Assembly (NCBI GenBank): GCA_910587665.1
Contig: CAJUMZ010000004.1
Location: 62,001 to 126,000 of the forward strand
Source: an uncultured Muribaculum sp.
Lineage (GTDB): Bacteria; Bacteroidota; Bacteroidia; Bacteroidales; Muribaculaceae
Length of the DNA stretch: 64,000 nucleotides
Direction of reading: 5' to 3'
Shown: piece by piece, positions 34,450-42,040 of the stretch
How the letters are laid out: each line of letters opens with the position of its first letter
Position numbering within the stretch: position 1 is the first letter of the stretch
Notes under the pieces: model-generated
The model's input: only the letters and a program-made list of their open reading frames with translations
The model's database searches: none
What the model was told of the DNA's origin: nothing
Made by a program: the position numbers and the translations under genes

Positions 34450-35237
34450 TATTTGTCGTAACCGTCGCGGCATCTTATCGGCTGCTCGTCATCGCTGCGC
34501 ATACTGTAATTGAAATTCAACTCCTTGTTTTGCATGAACTTGTCTTCATGCCAAAGGTGATATACTATCCCGGCAAATTTCAGTTGAAGTTTTTTTAGCC
34601 CGTACCTCTGCAAGCGTCTGCCGAAATCGCCGTCTTCTCCTCCCCATCCGATGAAAAACTCATCATATCCGTTTATTGCCTCGAAGTCTTTTCGGAAAAA
34701 TGACATGTTGCAGCCGAGTGCTGTCTCTTTGTGCTGTCGGTAATACGGCGCGATCATTTTGGCTATATTGAAGAGATGTAGCGAATTTTCCGGCTTGCTC
34801 TCTATGCCTCGTGAAAAAATATTGATATTTTTTAGTTTTCCGGCGTTGCACAGCCGTGCGGTCAATTCCTTGCCAAGGTTGGTACGACCACCTTTTAGAT
34901 AGCATCCTTCTTTGGCAAGCCTCACATGGTCGCTTATGAAATTGCGGTGTAGGATTACGTCTCCGTCTGTTTCGATTATGTAATCGCCTGATGAAGCCGC
35001 TACCGCCTTGTTTCTCATTTTGGCAAGGCGAAAACCTTTGTCTTCCTGCCAAACGTGGATAATCGGTATGTCGGTAATTTTACTCAATGACTCGATAAGT
35101 TCACGTGTCTCTTCGGTTGACCCGTCATCACCTATGATTATTTCATCGGGGCGATAGCTTTGTCGCATCGCGCTGAGCAGGCATAACTTTAATGCGTCAG
35201 GGCGGTTATATGTTGATATGATTAGTGAAATTTTCAT
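34434..35237 (-). CDS. Glycosyltransferase family 2
   Basis: A 267-residue GT2 enzyme. It opens 'MKISLIISTYNRPDAL', with DDGS at 37-40 (nucleotide-sugar site) and a TDGD motif near 91-94 (metal site). The C-terminal part contains 'GWGGEDGDFGRRLQRYGL', the galactosyltransferase-type (glyco_transf_7C) acceptor region. It is the last gene of the AT-rich lipopolysaccharide-core-like cluster. The sugar and acceptor cannot be told from sequence. The 3' end overlaps trmN6 by 16 bases. Confidence 0.9.
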   Translation of the reverse strand: MKISLIISTYNRPDALKLCLLSAMRQSYRPDEIIIGDDGSTEETRELIESLSKITDIPIIHVWQEDKGFRLAKMRNKAVAASSGDYIIETDGDVILHRNFISDHVRLAKEGCYLKGGRTNLGKELTARLCNAGKLKNINIFSRGIESKPENSLHLFNIAKMIAPYYRQHKETALGCNMSFFRKDFEAINGYDEFFIGWGGEDGDFGRRLQRYGLKKLQLKFAGIVYHLWHEDKFMQNKELNFNYSMRSDDEQPIRCRDGYDKYHKAR

Positions 35238-35270
35238 CCTTATATTATTGCGGTTAATATATAATCGTGA

Positions 35271-36260
35271 TTAAACACCCTCTAATAGTTCATTCAGCCA
35301 GTTTCTTATATGGTAGCGTTGTTCCACGTTCTTATCCACCGGAATATAAGGTGTGGCTTTTATGAACTCCTTTATTGACCGGTTTTCGGCTGGGTCGCCG
35401 ATAATATATATGTTGTTTACATTGTAAAATGGCTCGTGTTTTATTGCCAAATTATTGGTTACGAGTTTCTTGTGATAGAATAGAGCTTCTATCGACCTTA
35501 AAGTCAGTCCTTTTTGATTTTGCTGAACGATGTCCAAGAGGCATTCCGACTTGTTTATATTGCTTAAAGTGTCCTGATAGCTCATAAATTCCGTTGACAT
35601 ATATTTTATAAGGTTTTCAGGAATGGTACAGCTGTCGTGACGCCCGCGAATAAGATGGAAGTTAACGTCAATGTCGCTATCGGTAAATTCTTTTTCCAAG
35701 TCCGACAAAACAGTTTCTCTGCCTTTTAACACTCCTACAAAAAATACCCCTGAGGCCTCTTTATCTAATGAGGGAAGGGTTATGCAGCGATGTACCTGAG
35801 GCATAAGACGGCATGGAAGCATTTTACTGTCTCCCGGGTCAAATGTACAGACACTGATACCGTTTTTGGTCATGTCTGGCATATATTTGCGAGCTAATCC
35901 TTTTTCTCTTCTTAGCCGGAGCATTGTGTTCCACAAAAAGGATATTTTTTTCTGGGCCGTTATCTCCTTTGCTATTAAAAGGGTGTCTTTATAGTTCTCT
36001 ATACTCCAAAGCAATACAGTGTCGTTGGCTTCAATCTTTTTGATAGATTCCAAAAACTGGGTGTTAAAAATCAGTTTGTTGAACAAGCCTTTACGGTTTC
36101 CTGATTTTAGCCTTAGAAATTTAAGAATGGAACACAAGGCACTCTTTTTCCTATTGAAATGAATATGCACTATATCCTCGTCTTCCTTGAACTCTTCGAA
36201 GATAAAGTCATCCATTAAAAAGTTGTAATTGGTTATGATATAAAGCTTTGGGTTTGTCAT
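35271..36260 (-). CDS. Putative glycosyltransferase-like LPS protein
   Basis: A 329-residue protein without signal or membrane segments. The region near 'LLDIVQQNQKGLTLRSIEALFYHKKLVTNN' (about 245-275) resembles a segment I recall from surface-polysaccharide biosynthesis proteins ('DIQHPKQTGLTMRTIE...KKLITTN'), which points to a GT-B-like fold. A front-half 'FVGVLKGRETVLSDL' fits a Rossmann turn. It sits between a GT2 gene and a WaaP-type kinase gene on the same strand, so core or O-unit assembly is a reasonable guess; no activity is assigned. Confidence 0.6.
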   Translation of the reverse strand: MTNPKLYIITNYNFLMDDFIFEEFKEDEDIVHIHFNRKKSALCSILKFLRLKSGNRKGLFNKLIFNTQFLESIKKIEANDTVLLWSIENYKDTLLIAKEITAQKKISFLWNTMLRLRREKGLARKYMPDMTKNGISVCTFDPGDSKMLPCRLMPQVHRCITLPSLDKEASGVFFVGVLKGRETVLSDLEKEFTDSDIDVNFHLIRGRHDSCTIPENLIKYMSTEFMSYQDTLSNINKSECLLDIVQQNQKGLTLRSIEALFYHKKLVTNNLAIKHEPFYNVNNIYIIGDPAENRSIKEFIKATPYIPVDKNVEQRYHIRNWLNELLEGV

Positions 36261-36288
36261 CGGATTACCTGATTGTTTTTGTTATTAC

Positions 36289-37080
36289 TTAATTGATAGG
36301 ACAGTCGTCTTTATGGGATTTATGACCGAATAGATTTTTGAAAAACTTTTTCCGTGATTTGAGATGTTCATATCTGCGGTCATGCTTCTGTTTTGCACAT
36401 AATGCCATCCCTACAGTGTCGGCGGGGTAATTGGAGTATTTTACATACGCTTTTATAAAGTGAGTGTAATTTGAATCAAATTCACAAAACCTCGTTGTAT
36501 TGCCAAGTCTTTCTTTCAGGGAAAGAGCGTCGCCATGACTCGTAAATTTCATGCGGTTGACGTCAATGAGGCTGAATTCGGGCTTCCCATGGTCAAATGT
36601 AACTCTTACATTTGTGGAGTTGAGATCTCTGTGGATTATCCCTTTACGATGTATCTCAGCCGTGAAACGTGCAAATTCCTCTATGACATGCAGATCCTTA
36701 ATGTCAAGATATTTTTCAAGTGGATATGATTCTTCATACAGGCTTATGTAAACACTTTTTTCAAGCCTCCCCATAAATCCTCTTTTCTCTCCAAATGAAA
36801 GAGGTGCCGGGGTTGGGACACCCCGGGCCCGGAGCTCTTTTGCGTTTTCAAATGCTCTTTGTGCCTTTGTCTTTCTTACGATATATATGAGTGATTTTAT
36901 AAAGGAGCTGCCGTATGCCTTTATGGCTACATTCTGACCTGACAGGCTTTGTTGCCAGATCAGGTTTCTTCCGGAATGTATGAGCAAGGCGTTATTGGCA
37001 ACACCGTTGTCAAGTACGGTGGTTGTCAGCTTTACTATGCCGTCAATCCTGTTATCGCTTGTCTTTGATACTATTCTCAT
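36289..37080 (-). CDS. WaaP/InaA-type lipopolysaccharide kinase family protein
   Basis: A 263-residue protein kinase-like enzyme. Key residues are present: Lys54 in VAIKAY, the catalytic loop HRDLNSTN with His150, Asp152 and Asn157, and the metal-binding Asp173 in LIDVNR. The fold matches the Kdo/lipopolysaccharide kinase group that phosphorylates core sugars. The start at 37080 is chosen because it precedes the first conserved strand; the reading frame extends 23 codons further into the upstream gene. It overlaps that GT2 gene by 29 bases. The C-terminus is very basic. Confidence 0.83.
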   Translation of the reverse strand: MRIVSKTSDNRIDGIVKLTTTVLDNGVANNALLIHSGRNLIWQQSLSGQNVAIKAYGSSFIKSLIYIVRKTKAQRAFENAKELRARGVPTPAPLSFGEKRGFMGRLEKSVYISLYEESYPLEKYLDIKDLHVIEEFARFTAEIHRKGIIHRDLNSTNVRVTFDHGKPEFSLIDVNRMKFTSHGDALSLKERLGNTTRFCEFDSNYTHFIKAYVKYSNYPADTVGMALCAKQKHDRRYEHLKSRKKFFKNLFGHKSHKDDCPIN

Positions 37081-37816
37081 AGAGCTTTGAAAGGTATATG
37101 ATTTGGTAGAGCGATGCCATGTAAGCGCGTATAAGCCCTCTCTTTCCATCGATGAATCCCTTGCCGAAAATGAAACTTCTTATGAAAAACCACCCCGGTC
37201 TTATCATCATTTTGAATGTGCCGTATTTCTTTCGAGCGCGTTTGATTACCTCATAATCGCTGTAGGTGTTCATTTTGTCGATGCGTGATTTTATCGACAG
37301 GTCATCAAGATGAATCATATAAAGGTCTTTCCTGTTGGAAGGTATATTCTCGACTTTGCCCTCTACCTTGGGGCGGGAGTGTATGGTGGAGGGCCACACG
37401 GTTTTGTCTTTGAGAAAAAATCGCAGCTGGTAGTCGGGGGAGGCTGTTGCCGGCTTCCCGAGAAACATGTTTTTTCGTGGTATGGCGAGTGCAGAGTCAA
37501 ATCCCGGATTGCTTATACGCTCATAAAGATAGTCTCTAAGGGCATCCGGCACTATTTCGTCGGAGTCTACCACGAATACCCAGTCATTTTCAGCCGAATG
37601 GATTGCAAAGTCACGCGCCGGCTCGCATATTTTGTGGTCGCATTTCGGAAACGTGACTATTTTGCAGCCGTGTTTCTCGGCAAGAGAAATTGTGCTGTCG
37701 GTGCTTTCCATGTCACAAATTACTATTTCATCAAATCGTTTAAGTGATTTGAGTACTTTGTCGAGATGTTCGGAGGCGTTGTAAGTATTTATCACAACTG
37801 AAATTTTCTGCTCCAT
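37052..37816 (-). CDS. Glycosyltransferase family 2, WaaE/KdtX-like
   Basis: A 254-residue GT2 enzyme starting at 37816 (MEQKISVVINTYNASEHL). Asp-x-x-Ser near 35-38 (CDMESTDS) and DSDE near 88-91 supply the sugar-nucleotide and metal sites; 'QLRFFLKDKTVWPSTIHSRP' follows as in WaaE-type core glucosyltransferases. The frame is open a further 65 codons upstream, but that part has no domain character and runs through the RNA locus. It is the first gene of the minus-strand cluster. No promoter is seen between it and the terminator-like hairpin 59 bases upstream. Confidence 0.88.
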   Translation of the reverse strand: MEQKISVVINTYNASEHLDKVLKSLKRFDEIVICDMESTDSTISLAEKHGCKIVTFPKCDHKICEPARDFAIHSAENDWVFVVDSDEIVPDALRDYLYERISNPGFDSALAIPRKNMFLGKPATASPDYQLRFFLKDKTVWPSTIHSRPKVEGKVENIPSNRKDLYMIHLDDLSIKSRIDKMNTYSDYEVIKRARKKYGTFKMMIRPGWFFIRSFIFGKGFIDGKRGLIRAYMASLYQIIYLSKLYENSIKDKR

Positions 37817-37874
37817 GCTTAATGGTGATTTGTGTCTTTCATCCTGCCCAAAAAACGATAATACGGTATTTTGT

Positions 37875-37966
37875 AAAAAAGAAAGGTGTGGAGGATGTAT
37901 CTGCTTTATCATATAGTTCAGGTCTTGGCGTACCCATGCAACATGATAAAGCAATAGCCCCACACC
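37875..37966 (-). terminator. Terminator or attenuator upstream of the glycosyltransferase cluster
   Basis: On the minus strand a two-part stem (GGTGTGG / CCACACC, plus arms 37960-37966 and 37885-37891; GCTTTATCAT / ATGATAAAGC, plus arms 37943-37952 and 37903-37912) is followed at once by TTTCTTTTTT. It has the form of an intrinsic terminator and lies 59 bases before the first GT gene. Confidence 0.75.
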
Positions 37967-38140
37967 AAATGAATATATACACTGCCGGTCGCGGCAGAAC
38001 ATATACACCAAGTGCAGGTGCTATTGCCGATCATCTTCGTTGCATTTACAAACCGCCAAGTTTGAACTATGAAGATAATTTCAATAACACCTTGTTTAAA
38101 TATGTCCTTGCACCGGTCAACTCTATGACGCTTGGTGCAA
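37875..38140 (-). ncRNA. Candidate structured leader or small RNA (about 265 nt)
   Basis: No gene lies between 37816 and 38380. The minus strand here has a near-consensus promoter (38147-38178), four successive hairpins and a terminator. From 5' to 3' of the RNA the pairs are: TTGCACC/GGTGCAA (38134-38140 with 38108-38114); ATCTTC/GAAGAT enclosing CAAAC/GTTTG (38076 to 38033); CTGCCG/CGGCAG with a 4-base loop (37997 to 37982); and the terminator stem (37966 to 37885). The transcript would be either a free small RNA or an attenuated leader of the lipopolysaccharide cluster. I recognise no tmRNA, RNase P or SRP signature. Proposed from structure alone. Confidence 0.55.
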
Positions 38141-38149
38141 TTGGTGCAA
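38132..38149. repeat. Tandem 9-bp repeat TTGGTGCAA x2
   Basis: Two adjacent exact copies (38132-38140, 38141-38149) overlap the start region and -7 element of the minus-strand promoter, and an inverted partner TTGCACC is at 38108-38114. This could be an operator. Confidence 0.5.
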
Positions 38150-38178
38150 ATTTAACAAAATATTATATGTGGGGCAAA
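38147..38178 (-). promoter_or_regulatory. Promoter of the candidate RNA (TTTG-N20-TAAATTTG)
   Basis: On the minus strand TTTG (plus 38175-38178), 20 bases, then TAAATTTG (plus 38147-38154), one of the best promoter matches in the window. A second TATTTTTG element lies at 38187-38194. Confidence 0.65.
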
Positions 38179-38379
38179 ATTGAAGGCAAAAATAAGCATT
38201 TGCCGTTGAGGTTATCATGCCGATTTGCGATAGTCTACGGGTGGAGTGGGACCGGATAGAGTGTAGGACTTTTAACTTTTGATTGTCGCTTCTGTTAAAT
38301 CTTGCGATGTTTTTTTCAACAAATTAACTGACCGTTTGTTATAATATCAAAAGTTATCAACTAAAAATTTATTAGTGTT

Positions 38380-38940
38380 ATGAATCTCACAAAATTTAAC
38401 TATTTGGGCTTCTCAAAGAGCTGGTGGCTCGTTCTGATAGCCGGTATCGTGATGGTAATATGCGGTTTTGCGTATTGGTTTTGGCCTGATGCCGGATATG
38501 CTATTGCATCACAGATTTTTGGATGGGTATTGATCCTTGTCGGCGTAGTTCAGTTGATTGTGGCGGCAGGCCCGAGATATCCTAAAGGATGGGGATGGTG
38601 GATTGCCGGAGGTATGATTGACATGTTTGTCGGCTTCCTTTTGGTAAGAAGTATCATTCTGTCAGAGTTTGTCTTCCCGTATTTCCTTGCATTGATTTTC
38701 CTTTATTGGGGTATTTCGATGATTATCGGCTCGTGCAGCGGACATAAGGGTAAATACTGGTGGCTCTATCTTGTCAATGGTATCCTTTTGATGCTCATTG
38801 GATTCTTCTTCCTTGAGGCCGGCTGGGTACAGAACATGATGATGGTAAGCTTCCTTACCTCCCTTGCGTTTATCTACTGGGGATTCTCGATCTGTATGGT
38901 GGCTTATGACATCAAGCCTGACGGGGAGATTGAAAAGTAA
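38380..38940 (+). CDS. HdeD family (DUF308) membrane protein
   Basis: A 186-residue protein with six hydrophobic segments arranged as paired helices. It opens 'SKSWWLVLIAGIVMVICGFAYWFWP', typical of HdeD/DUF308 repeats, and similar pairs recur ('GWGWWIAGGMIDMFVGFLLV', 'YWWLYLVNGILLMLIGFFFL'). In enterobacteria HdeD is an acid-resistance membrane protein; here that role is only inferred. No exact TAnnTTTG element is seen upstream. It stands alone between the RNA locus and a nested inverted repeat. Confidence 0.85.
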   Translation: MNLTKFNYLGFSKSWWLVLIAGIVMVICGFAYWFWPDAGYAIASQIFGWVLILVGVVQLIVAAGPRYPKGWGWWIAGGMIDMFVGFLLVRSIILSEFVFPYFLALIFLYWGISMIIGSCSGHKGKYWWLYLVNGILLMLIGFFFLEAGWVQNMMMVSFLTSLAFIYWGFSICMVAYDIKPDGEIEK

Positions 38941-38950
38941 CATCATAAAT

Positions 38951-39025
38951 ATACGGTAAAAGCAGTGGCGGCTATCTTTAGGGAGGTCGCCACTGTGGTT
39001 TAGATGTTAAAAATTCTTACCGTAT
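38951..39025 (+). terminator. Nested inverted repeats after the HdeD-like gene
   Basis: An inner 8-bp stem (CAGTGGCG 38963-38970 with CGCCACTG 38988-38995) lies inside an outer 9-bp stem (ATACGGTAA 38951-38959 with TTACCGTAT 39017-39025). There is no strong T-run, so this is a weak terminator or a stabilising 3' structure. The remaining bases to 39170 are AT-rich with nothing else seen. Confidence 0.45.
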
Positions 39026-39169
39026 AAGTGAATATATCATAATATGTTGTCAGCATTCAAGAAATGATGTAATTTTAGATGTTATTGGATTAAACTATCA
39101 TTGATATAATGTGTCCAATAGACATAGAATATTGATAATATTAACATTAATTATTGAGGAACAAGTCTT

Positions 39170-40267
39170 ATGTTGGCAAAGAAATTACTTTTATTGACCT
39201 CGCTTTTCGCCGGTGGATTCATCATGTCCCATGCTCAGGGTTTCTATGATGATGACATCTATTATAATCCGGCTAAAGATACAAAGGCTAAGCAGGAGTT
39301 GGCTGATAAGGCTGCAAAAAAGGCGGCGCAGAAAGCGGCGCAATATAACTATGACCCCACTTTAGGCGGTCATGACTATTATGGAGCCGATGCCTATCAG
39401 GTTGCGGGTACATCCGCCCGCGATGTCGATGAATACAACCGCCGCGGAGCATATGCGCCTGCCGATTCCACTCTTGTCGGTGCCGGAGGCGATGATTTCA
39501 CTTATACAAGGCGTATAGAGAAATATCATAACGGTGACATTATTACCGACTTGAATGATCCGGAGCTTGTGGAGTATTACTACTCTTCACAGCCTGATGT
39601 CAATATTATTATAAATGCACCCGGATATGGCTGGGGCTCTCCGTGGGGATATAACTATTATGCGTGGAACTCACCTTGGTATTGGAACAGCTGGGACTGG
39701 TACTGGGGTCCTTCATGGTCATGGGGTTGGGGCGGTCCCGGTTGGGGCTGGGGTCCTTCCTGGTCGTGGGGTTGGGGTCCCGGTTGGGGCTGGGGCGGTC
39801 CTGTATGGGGCCCGGGCTGGGGATATCCCGGTTGGGGTCCGTCATGGACTTACAATCCAGGATCATCCACAGGGCGTAGACCGGTCGGGATACGTAACGG
39901 TTATACCGGTGTCGGCAACAATTCATTGAGACCTTCGGGCAGTTCAGCTCCTAACCGCGGAGGCATAACCCATGAGTCGCTCGGCAACTACCGCCCCGGA
40001 TCGTCGGCGGGTCGCCCATCTCATAATCAGGGTAATAACACATATCGCCCGTCAAACAATAATTCGCGCCCGTCAAACAACAACGGTACGTGGGGAACTA
40101 CAAACATGAATCGCGGGCGTAACAATAACAGTTATAACAACAATAATAATTATAACAATAACCGTTCATATTCTACGCCGAGCTATAATTCCGGCGGGTC
40201 TTCACGTGGCGGCGGATTCTCCGGCGGTGGAGGTGGCGGCGGTTCACACCGTGGCGGTCGTCGGTGA
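39170..40267 (+). CDS. Exported Trp/Gly/Asn-rich low-complexity protein
   Basis: A 365-residue exported protein (signal peptide about 1-22, 'FIMSHAQ'). An Ala/Lys-rich segment near 40-55 (AKQELADKAAKKAAQKAAQ) is followed by a Tyr/Asp region. Residues about 150-225 are almost only Trp, Gly, Pro, Ser and Tyr in WGPSWSWGWG-type repeats. The remainder is Asn/Ser/Arg/Gly-rich and ends in a Gly/His/Arg tail (GGGGGGGSHRGGRR). I know no catalytic domain with this make-up; it resembles surface or envelope low-complexity proteins found in Bacteroidales. It is followed after 38 bases by a FadL-type porin gene, and the two may share a transcript. Confidence 0.8.
   Translation: MLAKKLLLLTSLFAGGFIMSHAQGFYDDDIYYNPAKDTKAKQELADKAAKKAAQKAAQYNYDPTLGGHDYYGADAYQVAGTSARDVDEYNRRGAYAPADSTLVGAGGDDFTYTRRIEKYHNGDIITDLNDPELVEYYYSSQPDVNIIINAPGYGWGSPWGYNYYAWNSPWYWNSWDWYWGPSWSWGWGGPGWGWGPSWSWGWGPGWGWGGPVWGPGWGYPGWGPSWTYNPGSSTGRRPVGIRNGYTGVGNNSLRPSGSSAPNRGGITHESLGNYRPGSSAGRPSHNQGNNTYRPSNNNSRPSNNNGTWGTTNMNRGRNNNSYNNNNNYNNNRSYSTPSYNSGGSSRGGGFSGGGGGGGSHRGGRR
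39703..39795 (+). repeat. Imperfect tandem DNA repeat encoding the WG-rich segment
   Basis: Two units of about 45-48 bases (39703-39750 and 39748-39795) share CTGGGGTCCTTC and CCCGGTTGGGGCTGGGG and differ by a 3-base CGG and a few substitutions. In-frame expansion or contraction is plausible. Confidence 0.65.
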
Positions 40268-40305
40268 TCTTTTCTTATTGTATTCACTATTTCAACTAAA
40301 AGCCT

Positions 40306-41967
40306 ATGAAAGTTATCTATAAGACTTTGGCTCTTGCAGCTATCGGGGCATCTCCGTTGATTGGAAATGCGCAGGCTGCTGTCGATCTGTACAATCTTTT
40401 CCGGCCTGACCTGCGTGGTACGGCGCGATTTATGTCGATGGGCGGTGCGTTTACAGCATTGGGCGGCGATTTGTCATCGCTGAATCAGAATCCTGCCGGT
40501 ATAGGCATATACCGTAGCAGCGAAGTGGGATTGACTCTCAATCTTGATTTCCAGTCATCAAAAACCGAGGCCCAGGGATTGACCGATAACGATGATCAGA
40601 CAAAATTTACATTCAACAATTTTGGATATATCGGCACAATCCGACTTAATAGCGAAAGCTGTCCCACTTTTTCTTGGGGTGCTTCATATGCGCGTGTGAC
40701 TTCTTTTGACCGCGCGTTCCGTGGAAGAATCCGTAATCTTTCCGGTGCATCGTTGAGTAATTATGTGGCAGCTATGACCAATAGCGAGGGATGGACACCA
40801 AATGATATGTATCCTAATAATGTCCCTAACGATTGGAATCCTTACATGGATTCACAGGCGCCTTGGTTGAGTATCCTTTCCTATGACGGTTATATTATTA
40901 ATGATCAGTATGATTCTGAAACCGGCAAATATCTTGGATTTCAGGGATTGATGGGAACGGATACAGGTGGATCGGCATCATTTCAGGTGAGAGAAAAGGG
41001 ATATGTCGACGAGTATTCGATTAATTTCGGCGGTAACGTTTACAACACCGTCTATTGGGGAATAGGATTCGGTATCACCGATATAAATTACACTCAACAA
41101 TCCTACTACGAGGAAAACCTTTCTGACGCATATATAGCTGCATCAGAATCGGAAAATAAGGACAACGGATATATTGTGAGAGGCAGTGCCGATTACAGGC
41201 TTACAAATTATCTGAATTCCAATGGCACCGGATTCAATGTTAAGCTGGGTGTCATAGTGAAGCCTATCAATGAATTAAGAATCGGCTTTGCTGTTCACAC
41301 TCCCACATGGTATCAAATGACTGATACATATTGGGGGGCGCTTGGCTATGACTACCGACCGACCGATTCTGATAATTACCTGCAGAACTCCGGCGTGGCT
41401 CAGACAAATTATGGCGTAAGTGAATACACCGATTATAACATGCGCTCGCCGTGGCGTATGATGGTTGGTATCGCCGGTGTGATTGGTGGACAAGGCATTC
41501 TCAGCATGGACTATGAGTACCGTGGCACAAATATGCAGGTATCTGAGGTAGGCGGATATGCATATGAGGATGTAAAAAATGATGTCAAGCAATATTTCAA
41601 GGGTACCAATATATTGCGTCTGGGTGCTGAATACCGTGTGACCCCGCAGTTTAGCCTTCGTCTCGGATATAGCTATGAATGGTCGGGCGTGAAGCAGCAG
41701 GCGGCAAATGACGGTCTTAATATATGGACAGCGGGCACGTTGCCGAGTTATTCGTTTGACAACAATACTCAGTATATCACAGCCGGTTTGGGATACCGTA
41801 TCGGTGGTTTCTATGCCGACCTTGCCTATGTAAACCGTCGCCGTGAGTCGACTTGGCACGCATTCTCGCCCATCGTGGTGCAGGAGACTGTCGATCAAGG
41901 CTCGCCGTCGGCGAAGGTAACTGACAATCGCAATCAGGTTGTGTTGAGCCTCGGCTATAAATTCTGA
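40306..41967 (+). CDS. OmpP1/FadL/TodX-type outer-membrane transport protein
   Basis: A 553-residue exported barrel (signal peptide to about residue 24, 'GNAQAA'). The FadL-family hallmark near the mature N-terminus is clear: 'ARFMSMGGAFTALGGDLSSLNQNPAG' around residues 43-68, which forms the hatch and NPA element that gates hydrophobic substrates. Later strands end with 'NQVVLSLGYKF', a terminal aromatic. It probably lets hydrophobic molecules across the outer membrane; the substrate is unknown. It is larger than E. coli FadL (about 420 mature) but normal for Bacteroidota. It ends 22 bases before the strong hairpin at 41990. Confidence 0.88.
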   Translation: MKVIYKTLALAAIGASPLIGNAQAAVDLYNLFRPDLRGTARFMSMGGAFTALGGDLSSLNQNPAGIGIYRSSEVGLTLNLDFQSSKTEAQGLTDNDDQTKFTFNNFGYIGTIRLNSESCPTFSWGASYARVTSFDRAFRGRIRNLSGASLSNYVAAMTNSEGWTPNDMYPNNVPNDWNPYMDSQAPWLSILSYDGYIINDQYDSETGKYLGFQGLMGTDTGGSASFQVREKGYVDEYSINFGGNVYNTVYWGIGFGITDINYTQQSYYEENLSDAYIAASESENKDNGYIVRGSADYRLTNYLNSNGTGFNVKLGVIVKPINELRIGFAVHTPTWYQMTDTYWGALGYDYRPTDSDNYLQNSGVAQTNYGVSEYTDYNMRSPWRMMVGIAGVIGGQGILSMDYEYRGTNMQVSEVGGYAYEDVKNDVKQYFKGTNILRLGAEYRVTPQFSLRLGYSYEWSGVKQQAANDGLNIWTAGTLPSYSFDNNTQYITAGLGYRIGGFYADLAYVNRRRESTWHAFSPIVVQETVDQGSPSAKVTDNRNQVVLSLGYKF

Positions 41968-41976
41968 AAAAATTGC

Positions 41977-41984
41977 TAACTTTG
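41977..41984 (+). promoter_or_regulatory. -7 promoter element upstream of the helicase gene
   Basis: TAACTTTG, an exact TAnnTTTG match. Transcription would start near 41991, at the first base of the 14-bp stem that precedes the helicase ATG. Confidence 0.5.
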
Positions 41985-41989
41985 TACCT

Positions 41990-42040
41990 GAGGGTACTGT
42001 CACGTCAAGTGTACGGTGACAGTACCCTCGGTCAGTTTTT
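41990..42040 (+). terminator. 14-bp stem hairpin abutting the helicase start codon
   Basis: A perfect 14-bp stem (41990-42003 with 42016-42029), a 12-base loop and GGTCAGTTTTT run directly to the ATG at 42041. It works as a terminator for the FadL-type gene and may also form the whole 5' leader of the helicase mRNA. Confidence 0.82.

Noticed and set aside
37822..38259. A 145-codon plus-strand reading frame in the gap before the HdeD-like gene
   Set aside because: It has no domain, no promoter match and a poor start region, and it runs through the hairpins and terminator of the minus-strand RNA. I treat it as chance, though it is the best alternative to the RNA reading.
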